From Prevotella aff. ruminicola Tc2-24 (GTDB lineage Bacteria; Bacteroidota; Bacteroidia; Bacteroidales; Bacteroidaceae), in the NCBI RefSeq assembly GCF_900110895.1, contig NZ_FOIQ01000001.1:434001-498000 (forward strand): 64,000 bases of DNA, written 5' to 3'. The translations under genes were made by a program, and so were the position numbers. The number at the start of each line of letters is the position of its first letter. Within the stretch, counting starts at the first letter, position 1. This document shows positions 16,859 through 25,275 of the stretch, piece by piece. The notes under the pieces were generated by a model. The model was not told the origin of the DNA. It worked only from the letters and a program-made list of their open reading frames with translations, and ran no database searches.

Positions 16859-19351
16859 CTATTTGATGAGGTTCGTGACGGTGGCAATCATGGTGACCAT
16901 GGTTGCAAATGAGGAAGCCATGCCGGTAATCATCGAGATGGTCTCCTGTGCAGTGTTGGTACGGCTCGGGACGATGATCTCACAGCCAGGCTCTACCTTG
17001 CCCTTGCTGGCCTTGGACACCATACCGTTGGCATAGACGATGAAGGTGCGGCTCTTCTTGGAATGGGCACCGAAGCCACCGCCCTGGTTGACGTACCACT
17101 TCCAGCTCTTGCCGGTGCTGAAGGCCACGGTGTTGGGGAACATCACGTTGCCGTTGATCTTCACAGTACCGTTGTACTCGGGGATGATAATCTTATCGCC
17201 TTCACGGAGCACGACATCATAGTCGGAACCGGGGTTGGCCAGGGCCTTGTCGAGCTCGATACCGACGGAGTAACGTACCTCGGCGGAGTCGATCTGCTCT
17301 TCCTCGAAGCCCATGTTCTCCTTCTGCTGCTCAACGAGCTTGAGCACCTGCTTGTTACGGAACTTCTCGGCTTCGGTCATCAGGCGCTCGATACGGGCAC
17401 CACGGAGGTAGGCCTCGTCGGTGACACCACCGGCGGCCTTGACAATCTCGGAGATGCGCTGGTTCTTATGGGTCATGGTGTAGGATCCACGGAAGAGCAC
17501 CTCACCATCGATGGATACCTCGCGCTGAATCTGATAGCCGGGACTGCGGTGAACGGTCACGACATCGTAGGGCTGGAGGGTGAACGAACGGTCGCCATCG
17601 ACCACAAGACCGTCCTTCAACTGGAAGGTGTAGGTCTTGGCGATCTCCTTGGACTGACCGGTGGCCTTCGGATCGACGATACGACGGGCGACATCGACCT
17701 GGGCCATGGAGGCGGCATCGGTGAGACCGCCGGCACGGACGATGAGGTCCTCGATGGTCTCGTCGGCTGAGTACTCGAGCTCACCGCCCTGGTACACCTC
17801 ACCACGGATGGCCACGGTGTAGGCACCGGTGCGCTGGGCGTTGGAGGCGATGATCAGCTCGTCCTCGTTCTCGAGGGGGATATCGGCGGTGGTGCCGGAC
17901 ATGATACCGTCGAGATCGACGGAGATGGTACGGCGGGTGCGGTCGGCGTTCATACGACGGATGACGGCACGACCGGTGAAGGCATACTCATTGAGTCCAC
18001 CGGCAGCCTCGATGAGGGAGCGCACGGTGTTGACGCCATTGCCGAGGTCGTAGTTACCGGGATAGAACACATCGCCGGTGACGGTGACGGTGTTCTCGTA
18101 GCGCAGCGGTGTGGAGCTGACAGTGACGGAGTCGCCATCCTGGACCTTGAACGTGGTCATATCGAACTCCTGGATATTATAGCCGGAGTGCTTGTCGCCA
18201 CTGGTACGGTTGAGCTGGACGGCCTTGGTATAGGCGTCGCCCGTGAAACCGCCGGCATACTTGATCAGGGAGGCGACACTCTCGCCTTTCTTCATCTCGT
18301 AGAGCATCGGGCGCTTCACCTTACCGGCGACCTCGACGATGCAGTCGTAAGGACCGACGACGATGACGTCGTTGTCGGCCAGGCGTACATTACCGGTGAG
18401 ACGGCCGTTGAGGATATAGTCGTAGACGTCGACCACGGTGAGCTGACGACCACCACGGTAAACCTTGATGCTACGCAGCGTACCGATAGCGTTGACACCA
18501 CCTGCCATATACAGGGCGTGGAACACCGAGGCGAAGGCTGAGAGCGTATAGGTACCGGGGGCGGCGACCTCGCCCATCACGTTGACCTGGATGGTGCGGG
18601 TCTGACCGACGGTCATGCGGATCTTCGAACTGCTATAGCGCTGACCGAGCTGCTGACGGATCTTGGCCTGGGCGGCGGCAACCGTCAGACCGGCCACCTG
18701 GATGGGACCGTAGCCTGTCACGGTGACTGTTCCCTCGGGAGAGACAGAGAGGGTCTCGCTCTTCTGAGAGGCACCATAGACATCGATGACGATCTGGTCG
18801 CCCGGGCCGATGATGTAGTTGGTCGGCGTGGCGATGTTCATATTCGGCTCGAACGACAGGGTACGCTTGTTGAAGATGTCACGACCGAAGACGGGCTTGC
18901 CGTTGACGGTGTTATCCACCATGTCGGGGATATATACGTTGGGACGGCTGTCGAGATCGCTCATGTCGGTTGACATGAAGCCGTTCGTGGACGAGTAAAG
19001 CGGATTACCCTCCTCGTCGACCATCACCGATCCATTGTTCTGACGCAGTGCCGTAGAGGTGGCGGCAGAAGAACGGCTGGACGAGAAGCCCTTCAACAGG
19101 GATGACGACGAAGCGGAGGCGCCGTCGAGATCGGACACGCTGCCGCCGGCCTTCTCGTACTGGTTACGCAGGCGCTGGATCTGCTGAACGGTGGCACCTT
19201 TCTGCATCAGCTTGACAACGATCTGTGACTGACTCGTTCCAGCTTTCATCTCGCGTTGGACGTACTGGAGCACCTGACTGTCACTCATGCTCTGGGCAGA
19301 GCCCGTCAGGGCCAAGACCAGAAACGACAGGGAAAAAAGTATTCGTTTCAT
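16859..19351 (-). CDS. Wza-like polysaccharide export protein with multiple SLBB domains
   Basis: 830 residues, far longer than E. coli Wza (about 380), as is usual for Bacteroidota versions. Signal peptide MKRILFSLSFLVLALTGSAQ, then a low-complexity Ser/Ala region to about 110, a polysaccharide export domain starting near YIIGPGDQIVIDVYG, and a series of beta-grasp SLBB repeats (VNVMGEVAAPGTY, VEVAGKVKRPM, VTGDVFYPGNY, VAIRGEVYQGG, VSIDGEVLFRG, VKINGNVMFPN). A C-terminal hydrophobic stretch may anchor it. Predicted outer-membrane/periplasmic channel for the finished polymer. First gene of the leftward operon. Confidence 0.9.
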   Translation of the reverse strand: MKRILFSLSFLVLALTGSAQSMSDSQVLQYVQREMKAGTSQSQIVVKLMQKGATVQQIQRLRNQYEKAGGSVSDLDGASASSSSLLKGFSSSRSSAATSTALRQNNGSVMVDEEGNPLYSSTNGFMSTDMSDLDSRPNVYIPDMVDNTVNGKPVFGRDIFNKRTLSFEPNMNIATPTNYIIGPGDQIVIDVYGASQKSETLSVSPEGTVTVTGYGPIQVAGLTVAAAQAKIRQQLGQRYSSSKIRMTVGQTRTIQVNVMGEVAAPGTYTLSAFASVFHALYMAGGVNAIGTLRSIKVYRGGRQLTVVDVYDYILNGRLTGNVRLADNDVIVVGPYDCIVEVAGKVKRPMLYEMKKGESVASLIKYAGGFTGDAYTKAVQLNRTSGDKHSGYNIQEFDMTTFKVQDGDSVTVSSTPLRYENTVTVTGDVFYPGNYDLGNGVNTVRSLIEAAGGLNEYAFTGRAVIRRMNADRTRRTISVDLDGIMSGTTADIPLENEDELIIASNAQRTGAYTVAIRGEVYQGGELEYSADETIEDLIVRAGGLTDAASMAQVDVARRIVDPKATGQSKEIAKTYTFQLKDGLVVDGDRSFTLQPYDVVTVHRSPGYQIQREVSIDGEVLFRGSYTMTHKNQRISEIVKAAGGVTDEAYLRGARIERLMTEAEKFRNKQVLKLVEQQKENMGFEEEQIDSAEVRYSVGIELDKALANPGSDYDVVLREGDKIIIPEYNGTVKINGNVMFPNTVAFSTGKSWKWYVNQGGGFGAHSKKSRTFIVYANGMVSKASKGKVEPGCEIIVPSRTNTAQETISMITGMASSFATMVTMIATVTNLIK

Positions 19352-19553
19352 ATTGTTTAAAAATTATAAAAGACAAAGGAGAGGGTCACCCAACCTGATG
19401 GTGGGGCGCACAAAACAGTGATACAGTTGGCACGATTCGGTGAATTTGTACTGACATACAGCGACAAATAAGCCTATCGCAAACGCCTGACACTCATTTG
19501 ATTGAAAGGCACGAAGCCCATTTCTTCGAAATGAATGGCGCATGACTTGGTTG
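19352..19553 (-). promoter_or_regulatory. Long 5' leader of the glycan operon
   Basis: About 195 bases separate the inferred start point (near 19,548) from the Wza-like ATG at 19351. No gene is credible here. A short inverted repeat, catttc-ttc-gaaatg (about 19519-19533), is visible. A leader of this length could host attenuation or antitermination, but no known motif was recognised. Confidence 0.45.
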
Positions 19554-19584
19554 CAAAAATACGACATTTTATCCATTCAACCAA
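19554..19584 (-). promoter_or_regulatory. Promoter of the glycan operon
   Basis: On the minus strand TATTTTTG (19554-19561) matches TAnnTTTG, and TTGG (19581-19584) lies 19 bases upstream as the -33 element. This is the best-formed promoter for the leftward operon. Confidence 0.7.
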
Positions 19585-19642
19585 GGAAAAATGGTTAATT
19601 TTCGTATTTTGAAAGATTTTGATATAGGATGATTGAAACACA

Positions 19643-19676
19643 AAAAGAGCAGACACCCGGAGATGTCTGCTCTTTT
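19643..19676 (-). terminator. Rho-independent terminator after the PpiD-like gene
   Basis: Perfect 13-bp stem (arms 19643-19655 and 19664-19676, aaaagagcagaca) with an 8-base loop and a T-run on the minus strand. It lies 28 bases past the stop at 19704. Confidence 0.9.
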
Positions 19677-19703
19677 ATATGACAAATTTAATACTTTTCT
19701 CGC

Positions 19704-21839
19704 TTAGAAGAACAGGTAGCGGTTGTCAACCACACCGGCCTTCTGATAGAGCTCCTGGATGAAGCGACCAGCGGCCTGCATGGCCTTCTGCTGGAGTTGC
19801 TTTTCCATGACAGCAGCGTCGAACTTAGCATCCTGACGGTTGCCCTTCTTCAGCACCTGGAACAGGTAGGCTCCACCGTTACCCTTGACGGGTGTCTTAC
19901 TGAATGCGCCCTGCTTGCTGGCAGCGACAGCACCTGCGAGAGCAGGCTCACTGGCACCTGTTGCCTGTACGAAGACAGGCGCAGAGAAGGTGATCTGGTT
20001 GACGGTATCGATACGGGCACCCTTTGCCTTGGCGGCAGCGATGTCGGCCACACCGGCAAACTTCTCCTTAATCTGGTCAAATTTCTTGTCACGTGTCACC
20101 TCCTGACGGACGGCATCCTTCACGTCGTCGAGTGAACGATAACCGACAGGATGAATCTTGGTGAGAGCTACCACGAGGAGGTTGTCGTTGTTACCGCACT
20201 CATAGAGCGGGCTCACCTGTCCCTCCTTGGCGTCGAAGATCCACTTCATGGCCTCACGGGTGGCGCGGACGCCAGCCACATTGTGCTCTGAGTTGAAGAG
20301 GTCCTTGCGCTCCTGCACCTGGAAACCGCTCTTGGCGGCGTTCTTCTCGAGGTCGGCCAGGGTCTTGTTCTCGCTGACATACTGGCTGAACTTATTATAG
20401 GCATCAGAATAGGTGCCCTTAGAGAAGTCGATGGTATGCTTGATGACAGCCACGTCGTACTTCTCGACCATAGCCTTACGGGCGGTCACCTGGATGACGA
20501 TGTTACCCTGAGAGAACTCGAGGTTCTTCAGCTCACCGGCACCGAGGTTGTTGATGGCGTTGAGGTAGTTCTTCGACTCCTCGTCCATCGTGGTGGCGTT
20601 CTCATACATCGCAGAGGTAAGCCACTGCTTAGCGGCGGTCTGACCGTACTTCTTGGCGAGCGCCTCGAAGTCGGCACCTGCCTTAAGGGCGTTGTAGATG
20701 CTGTCGGCGGTCTTACGGGCGGCCTCGGCGGTAGCACCACCTACCTGGATCTGACGATACTCGATGCTGTCGGGCATCATCGTCTTGGAGATGAGCTTCA
20801 CCACGTTAAGGGTGTTATCGAGCTTGGTCTCGAAGGGGGCTGTGGTCTGACCCACAGCCATCGAATCGAGCTTAGCGGCGATATCTGAGGGGTAAGCACG
20901 CTTGGTAGCGGCAATGCCCGTGTAGGGGAACTGCGACTGGGCCTTGCGGACGACCTCGGCGGGGTTGGCACCACTCTGGAGTTTGTTAGAAGCCTCCTGC
21001 ATGGTGGTCATCAGACCCTGACGGTCGGCGGCAGATGCGACAACCTGGAAGCTGACATACTTGATGTCGCGGGTCTCGACGCTCTGCTTGAACATCTCCT
21101 TCTCGGCATTGTACTTTGCCTTGAGGTCGCTCTCGTCGATCTTCACGTCGTTATCATTGATGCTCGAATAAGCGACAGAAGCCAGCAGGATATCACTCTC
21201 CTGGTTCTGACCCTCGAAGGCCATCTTTGCGGATACGGGGTTAGAGAGCAGACTGTTGGCCATGAGTGCCTGATACTTACGTGACAGGGTCTGCTGGCGG
21301 AGCTGCTTCTCGATGAACTGCCAGTACTTGTAGATCTTCTGATAGGACTCAGTGAGCTGCGGGTTGGTGGCGTTCTTCTTATAGTCGGCCAGGAACTTCG
21401 TGAGCATGGTCACGTCGAAACGGCCGGTCTGCTGGTTCACGAACGGTGAGCGCAGCAGCATGGGGTCGCGACCCTCCTTCATGATCGTCTGCATCTCCTC
21501 GTCGGTGACGGTGAGACCGATCTGCTCGGCTTCGTGGTTGATGATCTGCTCGCTGACATACGAGTTCCATACCTCGTCCTTGATGCTGTTGAGCTGATCC
21601 TCAGAGAAGTTGTCGATGCCCTGGGTCATCTTCAACACATCCTGATACTCATCGACAAGTGCCTGAAAATCCTGCACGTTGACCTTCTTACCAAGTACCT
21701 CACCGATCTGCTGGCGCTGCTGGTTCTTGGTTGCTTCGCAAGAACGGAACGCCTCTTCGGCAATGAAGGCAAACAGGCCAAGACCAATAATGATCACGAG
21801 GGTGATTCCCCTCTTTCTAATTTTTCCTAATGCTGCCAT
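19704..21839 (-). CDS. ppiD: PpiD-like periplasmic peptidyl-prolyl isomerase / foldase
   Basis: 711 residues. Short cytoplasmic N-terminus, one membrane anchor at about 12-30 (TLVIIIGLGLFAFIA), a SurA/PpiD-type N-terminal chaperone region (about 35-190), parvulin-like PpiC segments (about 250-460, including IEYRQIQVGG near 360) and a long C-terminal part. Expected to help fold outer-membrane and secreted proteins. Own promoter at 21889 and a strong terminator downstream, so probably monocistronic. Family firm; isomerase activity itself cannot be judged. Confidence 0.88.
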   Translation of the reverse strand: MAALGKIRKRGITLVIIIGLGLFAFIAEEAFRSCEATKNQQRQQIGEVLGKKVNVQDFQALVDEYQDVLKMTQGIDNFSEDQLNSIKDEVWNSYVSEQIINHEAEQIGLTVTDEEMQTIMKEGRDPMLLRSPFVNQQTGRFDVTMLTKFLADYKKNATNPQLTESYQKIYKYWQFIEKQLRQQTLSRKYQALMANSLLSNPVSAKMAFEGQNQESDILLASVAYSSINDNDVKIDESDLKAKYNAEKEMFKQSVETRDIKYVSFQVVASAADRQGLMTTMQEASNKLQSGANPAEVVRKAQSQFPYTGIAATKRAYPSDIAAKLDSMAVGQTTAPFETKLDNTLNVVKLISKTMMPDSIEYRQIQVGGATAEAARKTADSIYNALKAGADFEALAKKYGQTAAKQWLTSAMYENATTMDEESKNYLNAINNLGAGELKNLEFSQGNIVIQVTARKAMVEKYDVAVIKHTIDFSKGTYSDAYNKFSQYVSENKTLADLEKNAAKSGFQVQERKDLFNSEHNVAGVRATREAMKWIFDAKEGQVSPLYECGNNDNLLVVALTKIHPVGYRSLDDVKDAVRQEVTRDKKFDQIKEKFAGVADIAAAKAKGARIDTVNQITFSAPVFVQATGASEPALAGAVAASKQGAFSKTPVKGNGGAYLFQVLKKGNRQDAKFDAAVMEKQLQQKAMQAAGRFIQELYQKAGVVDNRYLFF

Positions 21840-21888
21840 TTTCTAATATTTTAATTTTAAATTTTTAATTCTGTAAAACAAACGTGTG

Positions 21889-21896
21889 CAAAATTA
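21889..21896 (-). promoter_or_regulatory. -7 element for the PpiD-like gene
   Basis: TAATTTTG on the minus strand, about 50 bases upstream of the ATG at 21839. Confidence 0.6.
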
Positions 21897-21938
21897 CAAA
21901 AAAGGAATGAAACGGCGAAATTTTTCATTAAAATTATT

Positions 21939-23231
21939 CTATTCCATCACCTTTAGTCGCACTAACTCTATCTTAGTAGCTGTATTCTTCAGGATTTTAA
22001 ACTCGTAGCGCCCTACCCTGACGACCTCGTTGAGCTTCGGGAACGACTGGTACTCATGGAGGATAAGACCACCGAGGGTCATATAATCGTCGCTCTCGGG
22101 CAGGTCGAGGTCGTAGAGCTCGTTGACGCGCTCGATCTCCAGACGGGCCGAGAGGATATACTCGTCGGGGCCCAACTGCTTCGCCTCGAGGGCACTATCG
22201 GTATCGTGCTCGTCTTCGATCTCACCGGTAATCTCTTCCATGAGGTCCTCGAGGGATACCAGACCGCTCGTGCCGCCGAACTCGTCGACGACGATGGCCA
22301 ACGAGCGTTTCATCTGCATGAGCAGTTTCATGAGCTTCGAGGCGAGCATCGTCTCGGGCACGAAGTTCAGCTCACGGATGGAGAGCTGACCACGGAGCGA
22401 TGTCAGGGACTTGTCGGCCACGGCCACGGCATCGAGCCGGAAGAGGTCGGAGGAGTGGACATAGCCGATGATATGGTCGATATCCTCGTGATAGACGATA
22501 ATCTTACTGTGACCGCTCTCGATGAAGATCTGACGGAGGGTCTCGAGGGTGGCGGTATCTTCGACGGCATCGATCTCGGTACGGGGCACCATACAGTCGC
22601 GCACCTTCGTCTCAGAGAAGTCGAGGGCGTTCTGGAAGATACGTACCTCCTCACCGATCTCGTCTTCATTGCCGGCACTGTCGATGCTGGTCTGCACGAG
22701 GTAGTCGAGATCGACCTTCGTGAACTCGTGTTCCGCGTCTTGACGACTCATGCGGATGCCGAAGAGGCGGAGCAGGCCCTTGGCCAACAGGGTGGCCAGG
22801 CGGGATATCGGATAGAGGATGACATAGCACACGTAGGCCGGAATGGCGAAGACGGTGAGCAGGGTGTTGGGGTTATTCTTAAAGATGGTCTTCGGCAGGA
22901 ACTCACCCGTGAAGAGCACGACCACCGTGGAGAGCAGGGTGTCGGCCATCACACGGAGTCCGTCGCTGAGCGGTGCAAACAGGGTGGCATCGAAGAGACG
23001 GGCGAAGAGGATGCCGTAGATGACTAAGGCGATATTATTGCCCACCAGCATCGTCGACACAAAGTTGTTGGGATGCTGGTAGAACACTGCCAGGGCCTTC
23101 TGCGACAGGCCGTTCTTCTCACGGTCCATCTCGGCCAACAGGCGGTTACTGGACACGAAGGCGATCTCCATGCCTGAGAAGAACGCGGAGAGGAGCATCG
23201 AGATGATGAGGGAGATGAGCAGGACGGTCAT
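21939..23231 (-). CDS. CNNM/CorC (HlyC)-type membrane protein, GldE-like
   Basis: 430 residues: an N-terminal DUF21/CNNM membrane domain (about 1-135), a CBS pair (about 200-320, RDCMVPRTEIDAVE) and a C-terminal CorC/HlyC domain (about 335-428). Family members act in divalent-cation transport or tolerance. In gliding Bacteroidota the related GldE is needed for motility, but no gliding genes are seen here. The start overlaps the LptC-like stop by one base (TAATG), so the two are coupled. Function beyond the family is uncertain. Confidence 0.86.
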   Translation of the reverse strand: MTVLLISLIISMLLSAFFSGMEIAFVSSNRLLAEMDREKNGLSQKALAVFYQHPNNFVSTMLVGNNIALVIYGILFARLFDATLFAPLSDGLRVMADTLLSTVVVLFTGEFLPKTIFKNNPNTLLTVFAIPAYVCYVILYPISRLATLLAKGLLRLFGIRMSRQDAEHEFTKVDLDYLVQTSIDSAGNEDEIGEEVRIFQNALDFSETKVRDCMVPRTEIDAVEDTATLETLRQIFIESGHSKIIVYHEDIDHIIGYVHSSDLFRLDAVAVADKSLTSLRGQLSIRELNFVPETMLASKLMKLLMQMKRSLAIVVDEFGGTSGLVSLEDLMEEITGEIEDEHDTDSALEAKQLGPDEYILSARLEIERVNELYDLDLPESDDYMTLGGLILHEYQSFPKLNEVVRVGRYEFKILKNTATKIELVRLKVME

Positions 23232-23884
23232 TACTGGCGCTTGGCGTGTTTGGTGAGTTGAGGGCGCTGGGGAGCAAGGTGCTGCGCGGTGTCGGCGGGA
23301 GCGGCGCCCTTCGACGCCTCGTCCTTCGTCTCGCCTGTCATGTCCTCACGCTCGAAAGAGCCCTTGGAGTTGCTGACCGTATAGTGGGTCATCTTCTCGT
23401 CGCTGAGGAAGTAGGTGCCTTCCATCGTGCGCTCGGGGGTGGTGACCCGCGAGAAGACGTTAGAATAGAACTCATGGCTTATGCCGTCCCAGTAGAGCTC
23501 CTCGCTCTCATAGAGCATACCGTTGACATTACGGATGCGGACACGACCACGCAGATGCCAGAGCTTCTTCTGGTCGTAGTACCAGGCGGTGTCGGCCTGG
23601 ATGTAGCCTTGTACATGGAACTTCTCGTCGAACTGCTCAAAGAACACGCCTTTCTCGAACGACCAGCGTGAGGGGTTCTTCGCCGTGTTCACATCCCAAC
23701 GCTCGGTGACGATGCGGTATTTGATGACACCGGAGTCGCTGATCAGGGTGTTCACGCCATAGGAGGTCATCACCGACACGGAATCGCGGTCGTGGACGGC
23801 CGGGGCGGTATGCTCTTGTACGTCGCTACAGGCGACCACGAGCAGCACGATGGCAGCGAGAGGGAGGGTTCTTTTATTGAACAT
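23231..23884 (-). CDS. lptC: LptC-like LPS export lipoprotein
   Basis: 217 residues. The signal ends in VVAC, a lipobox-like cleavage site with Cys19, so it may be lipid-anchored rather than single-pass as in E. coli. The beta-jellyroll-type LptC fold is suggested by SYGVNTLISDSGVIKYRI and GYIQADTAWYYDQKKLWHLRG-like strands. It would pass lipopolysaccharide from the LptBFG transporter to LptA across the periplasm. The C-terminus is a charged Ala/Pro tail. It lies between an outer-membrane protein gene and the CNNM gene on one transcript. Confidence is good, but LptC proteins diverge strongly. Confidence 0.78.
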   Translation of the reverse strand: MFNKRTLPLAAIVLLVVACSDVQEHTAPAVHDRDSVSVMTSYGVNTLISDSGVIKYRIVTERWDVNTAKNPSRWSFEKGVFFEQFDEKFHVQGYIQADTAWYYDQKKLWHLRGRVRIRNVNGMLYESEELYWDGISHEFYSNVFSRVTTPERTMEGTYFLSDEKMTHYTVSNSKGSFEREDMTGETKDEASKGAAPADTAQHLAPQRPQLTKHAKRQ

Positions 23885-23890
23885 GGATGT

Positions 23891-25171
23891 TTACTCTACT
23901 TTCCACTTAGAGAACCAGCGCTCGTTGAAGGTCAGACCGATGTTGATACGGAAGGTGTTCTCCGTAATCAGATTATCGGCTGAACGGTGCGACCACTGAC
24001 CACTGATATTCAGGAAGGAACGGTTGTTATAGGCATTCATGATGGGAATACCGAAACCGAGACTGAGGCTCAGTTCCTTAGGACCGTCCTGACCGTTTAT
24101 ATTATAATAAGGTGTGGCATAGCCGGCACCGATACGATAGCGCACATGACTCAGGACATGACGGGTGCTCTGGGGGTTGGGAATCCACTCGGCACCGAGG
24201 TTGGCACGGTAACTATCTTTCAGCAGACCGCTCCGCAGGGCATAGGTGCCACCCTCGTCGGAGGGCATATCGACAGAACCCCACTTCTGCACCTGAAGGT
24301 CGGCACCCACACGCAGCTTGTCATGATGGCTGTAGGCCAGACCGAAACCATAGGCGGTGGGCAAAGACAGACCGTCGTGCACCACATAAGAGGTGGTATC
24401 GTTCTGACTCGCAGAGGTGTTGACACTGATGATACGACAGGTGGGATCGGTCTTGAGACTGTGACCGGGACTATAGGTAGCTCCCAGCGTCAGCAGATCA
24501 CCTTTGCCAAGCTTCTGCTCGTACTGCATACCGAAGTCGAGCTTGTAGTTCCTGACGGATGCGGAATACTGTTTCACCAGGTATTTCGCCGAGCTGATGC
24601 TGGTGACTCCGGTAAACGAGCGGTCGAACTCGCCCCAGAGATAGGCGGCATTGAAACCGACCGACAGGGGCTTGAAGATGCGGAAACCGGCACCCAGGAA
24701 CAGCTGATGCATGCCGCCGTCGCCCTCGTAGGTGCTGGACTGTATGGCCTGCGACCCGGGGATGGACGACGTGGTGCTATACTTATAACCGACATTAGAA
24801 TAAGGCAGGACACCGAACGACACGCCTAAGTTCTTGGCAGCACGGAGCAGACCCACGACATAGTCGAAGCCAGCCCCCTTGCCACTGAAACGGGTGCTGC
24901 CCTCCTTGAAGTTCGTGATCTGACCCGACAGACCGGCATCGAAGATCATCGTGAGGGAATCGGCAGCGGAATAGGAAGCCGGATTCAGGGGGTTCACCTC
25001 GTTTCCCTTACGGAAAGCCAGGCCGACTCCATTCATACCTTTATTGAAACCGACGCCCTGATCGGTCAGATCGCCATAGCCGAACTGACTATACGGGGAG
25101 TTGGTACTACTCTGTGCGAAGGCGGTTGCGGTGATGGCCGACAAGACCAGACCACCTATGATTCTATTCAT
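23891..25171 (-). CDS. Outer-membrane beta-barrel protein, unknown function
   Basis: 426 residues with signal peptide MNRIIGGLVLSAITATAFAQ. The mature part starts SSTNSPYSQFGYGDL and is rich in alternating aromatic/glycine strands, as in FadL/PorV-like barrels. NPASYSAADSLTMIFDAGLSG is typical of Bacteroidota FadL-related transport proteins. It is the first gene of a transcript with the LptC-like and CNNM genes (promoter at 25211). Ligand unknown; a fatty-acid or other hydrophobic-compound channel is only a guess. Confidence 0.75.
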   Translation of the reverse strand: MNRIIGGLVLSAITATAFAQSSTNSPYSQFGYGDLTDQGVGFNKGMNGVGLAFRKGNEVNPLNPASYSAADSLTMIFDAGLSGQITNFKEGSTRFSGKGAGFDYVVGLLRAAKNLGVSFGVLPYSNVGYKYSTTSSIPGSQAIQSSTYEGDGGMHQLFLGAGFRIFKPLSVGFNAAYLWGEFDRSFTGVTSISSAKYLVKQYSASVRNYKLDFGMQYEQKLGKGDLLTLGATYSPGHSLKTDPTCRIISVNTSASQNDTTSYVVHDGLSLPTAYGFGLAYSHHDKLRVGADLQVQKWGSVDMPSDEGGTYALRSGLLKDSYRANLGAEWIPNPQSTRHVLSHVRYRIGAGYATPYYNINGQDGPKELSLSLGFGIPIMNAYNNRSFLNISGQWSHRSADNLITENTFRINIGLTFNERWFSKWKVE

Positions 25172-25210
25172 GTCTTTTATGTTTATTCTGTTGAAAATCT
25201 ATTCAGCGTG

Positions 25211-25218
25211 CAAAATTA
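25211..25218 (-). promoter_or_regulatory. -7 element for the outer-membrane protein operon
   Basis: TAATTTTG on the minus strand, about 40 bases before the ATG at 25171. It is divergent from the promoter at 25264. Confidence 0.6.
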
Positions 25219-25263
25219 TTGAAAAAAAATGGAATAAATGGCTTTTTACTGCAAAATATAAGC

Positions 25264-25271
25264 TATTTTTG
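25264..25271 (+). promoter_or_regulatory. -7 element placing a leaderless-type GTG start
   Basis: TATTTTTG, with its last G five bases before a GTG at 25276. The expected transcription start falls at or next to the start codon. The same geometry occurs at 54211. Confidence 0.6.
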
Positions 25272-25275
25272 CATC

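Noticed and set aside
16594-16887. 97-codon frame in the exporter/chain-length spacer
   Set aside because: Its sequence is a translation of the repeat element and hairpins and overlaps the exporter gene end.
17063-17770. 235-codon frame antisense to the Wza-like gene
   Set aside because: Gly/Leu/Asp-rich product typical of a reversed GC-rich frame.
19364-19576. 70-codon frame in the glycan-operon leader
   Set aside because: Begins upstream of the inferred transcription start and has no ribosome-binding site or family features.
22056-23027. 323-codon frame antisense to the CNNM gene
   Set aside because: Same reason: full overlap with a well-supported gene and low-complexity product.
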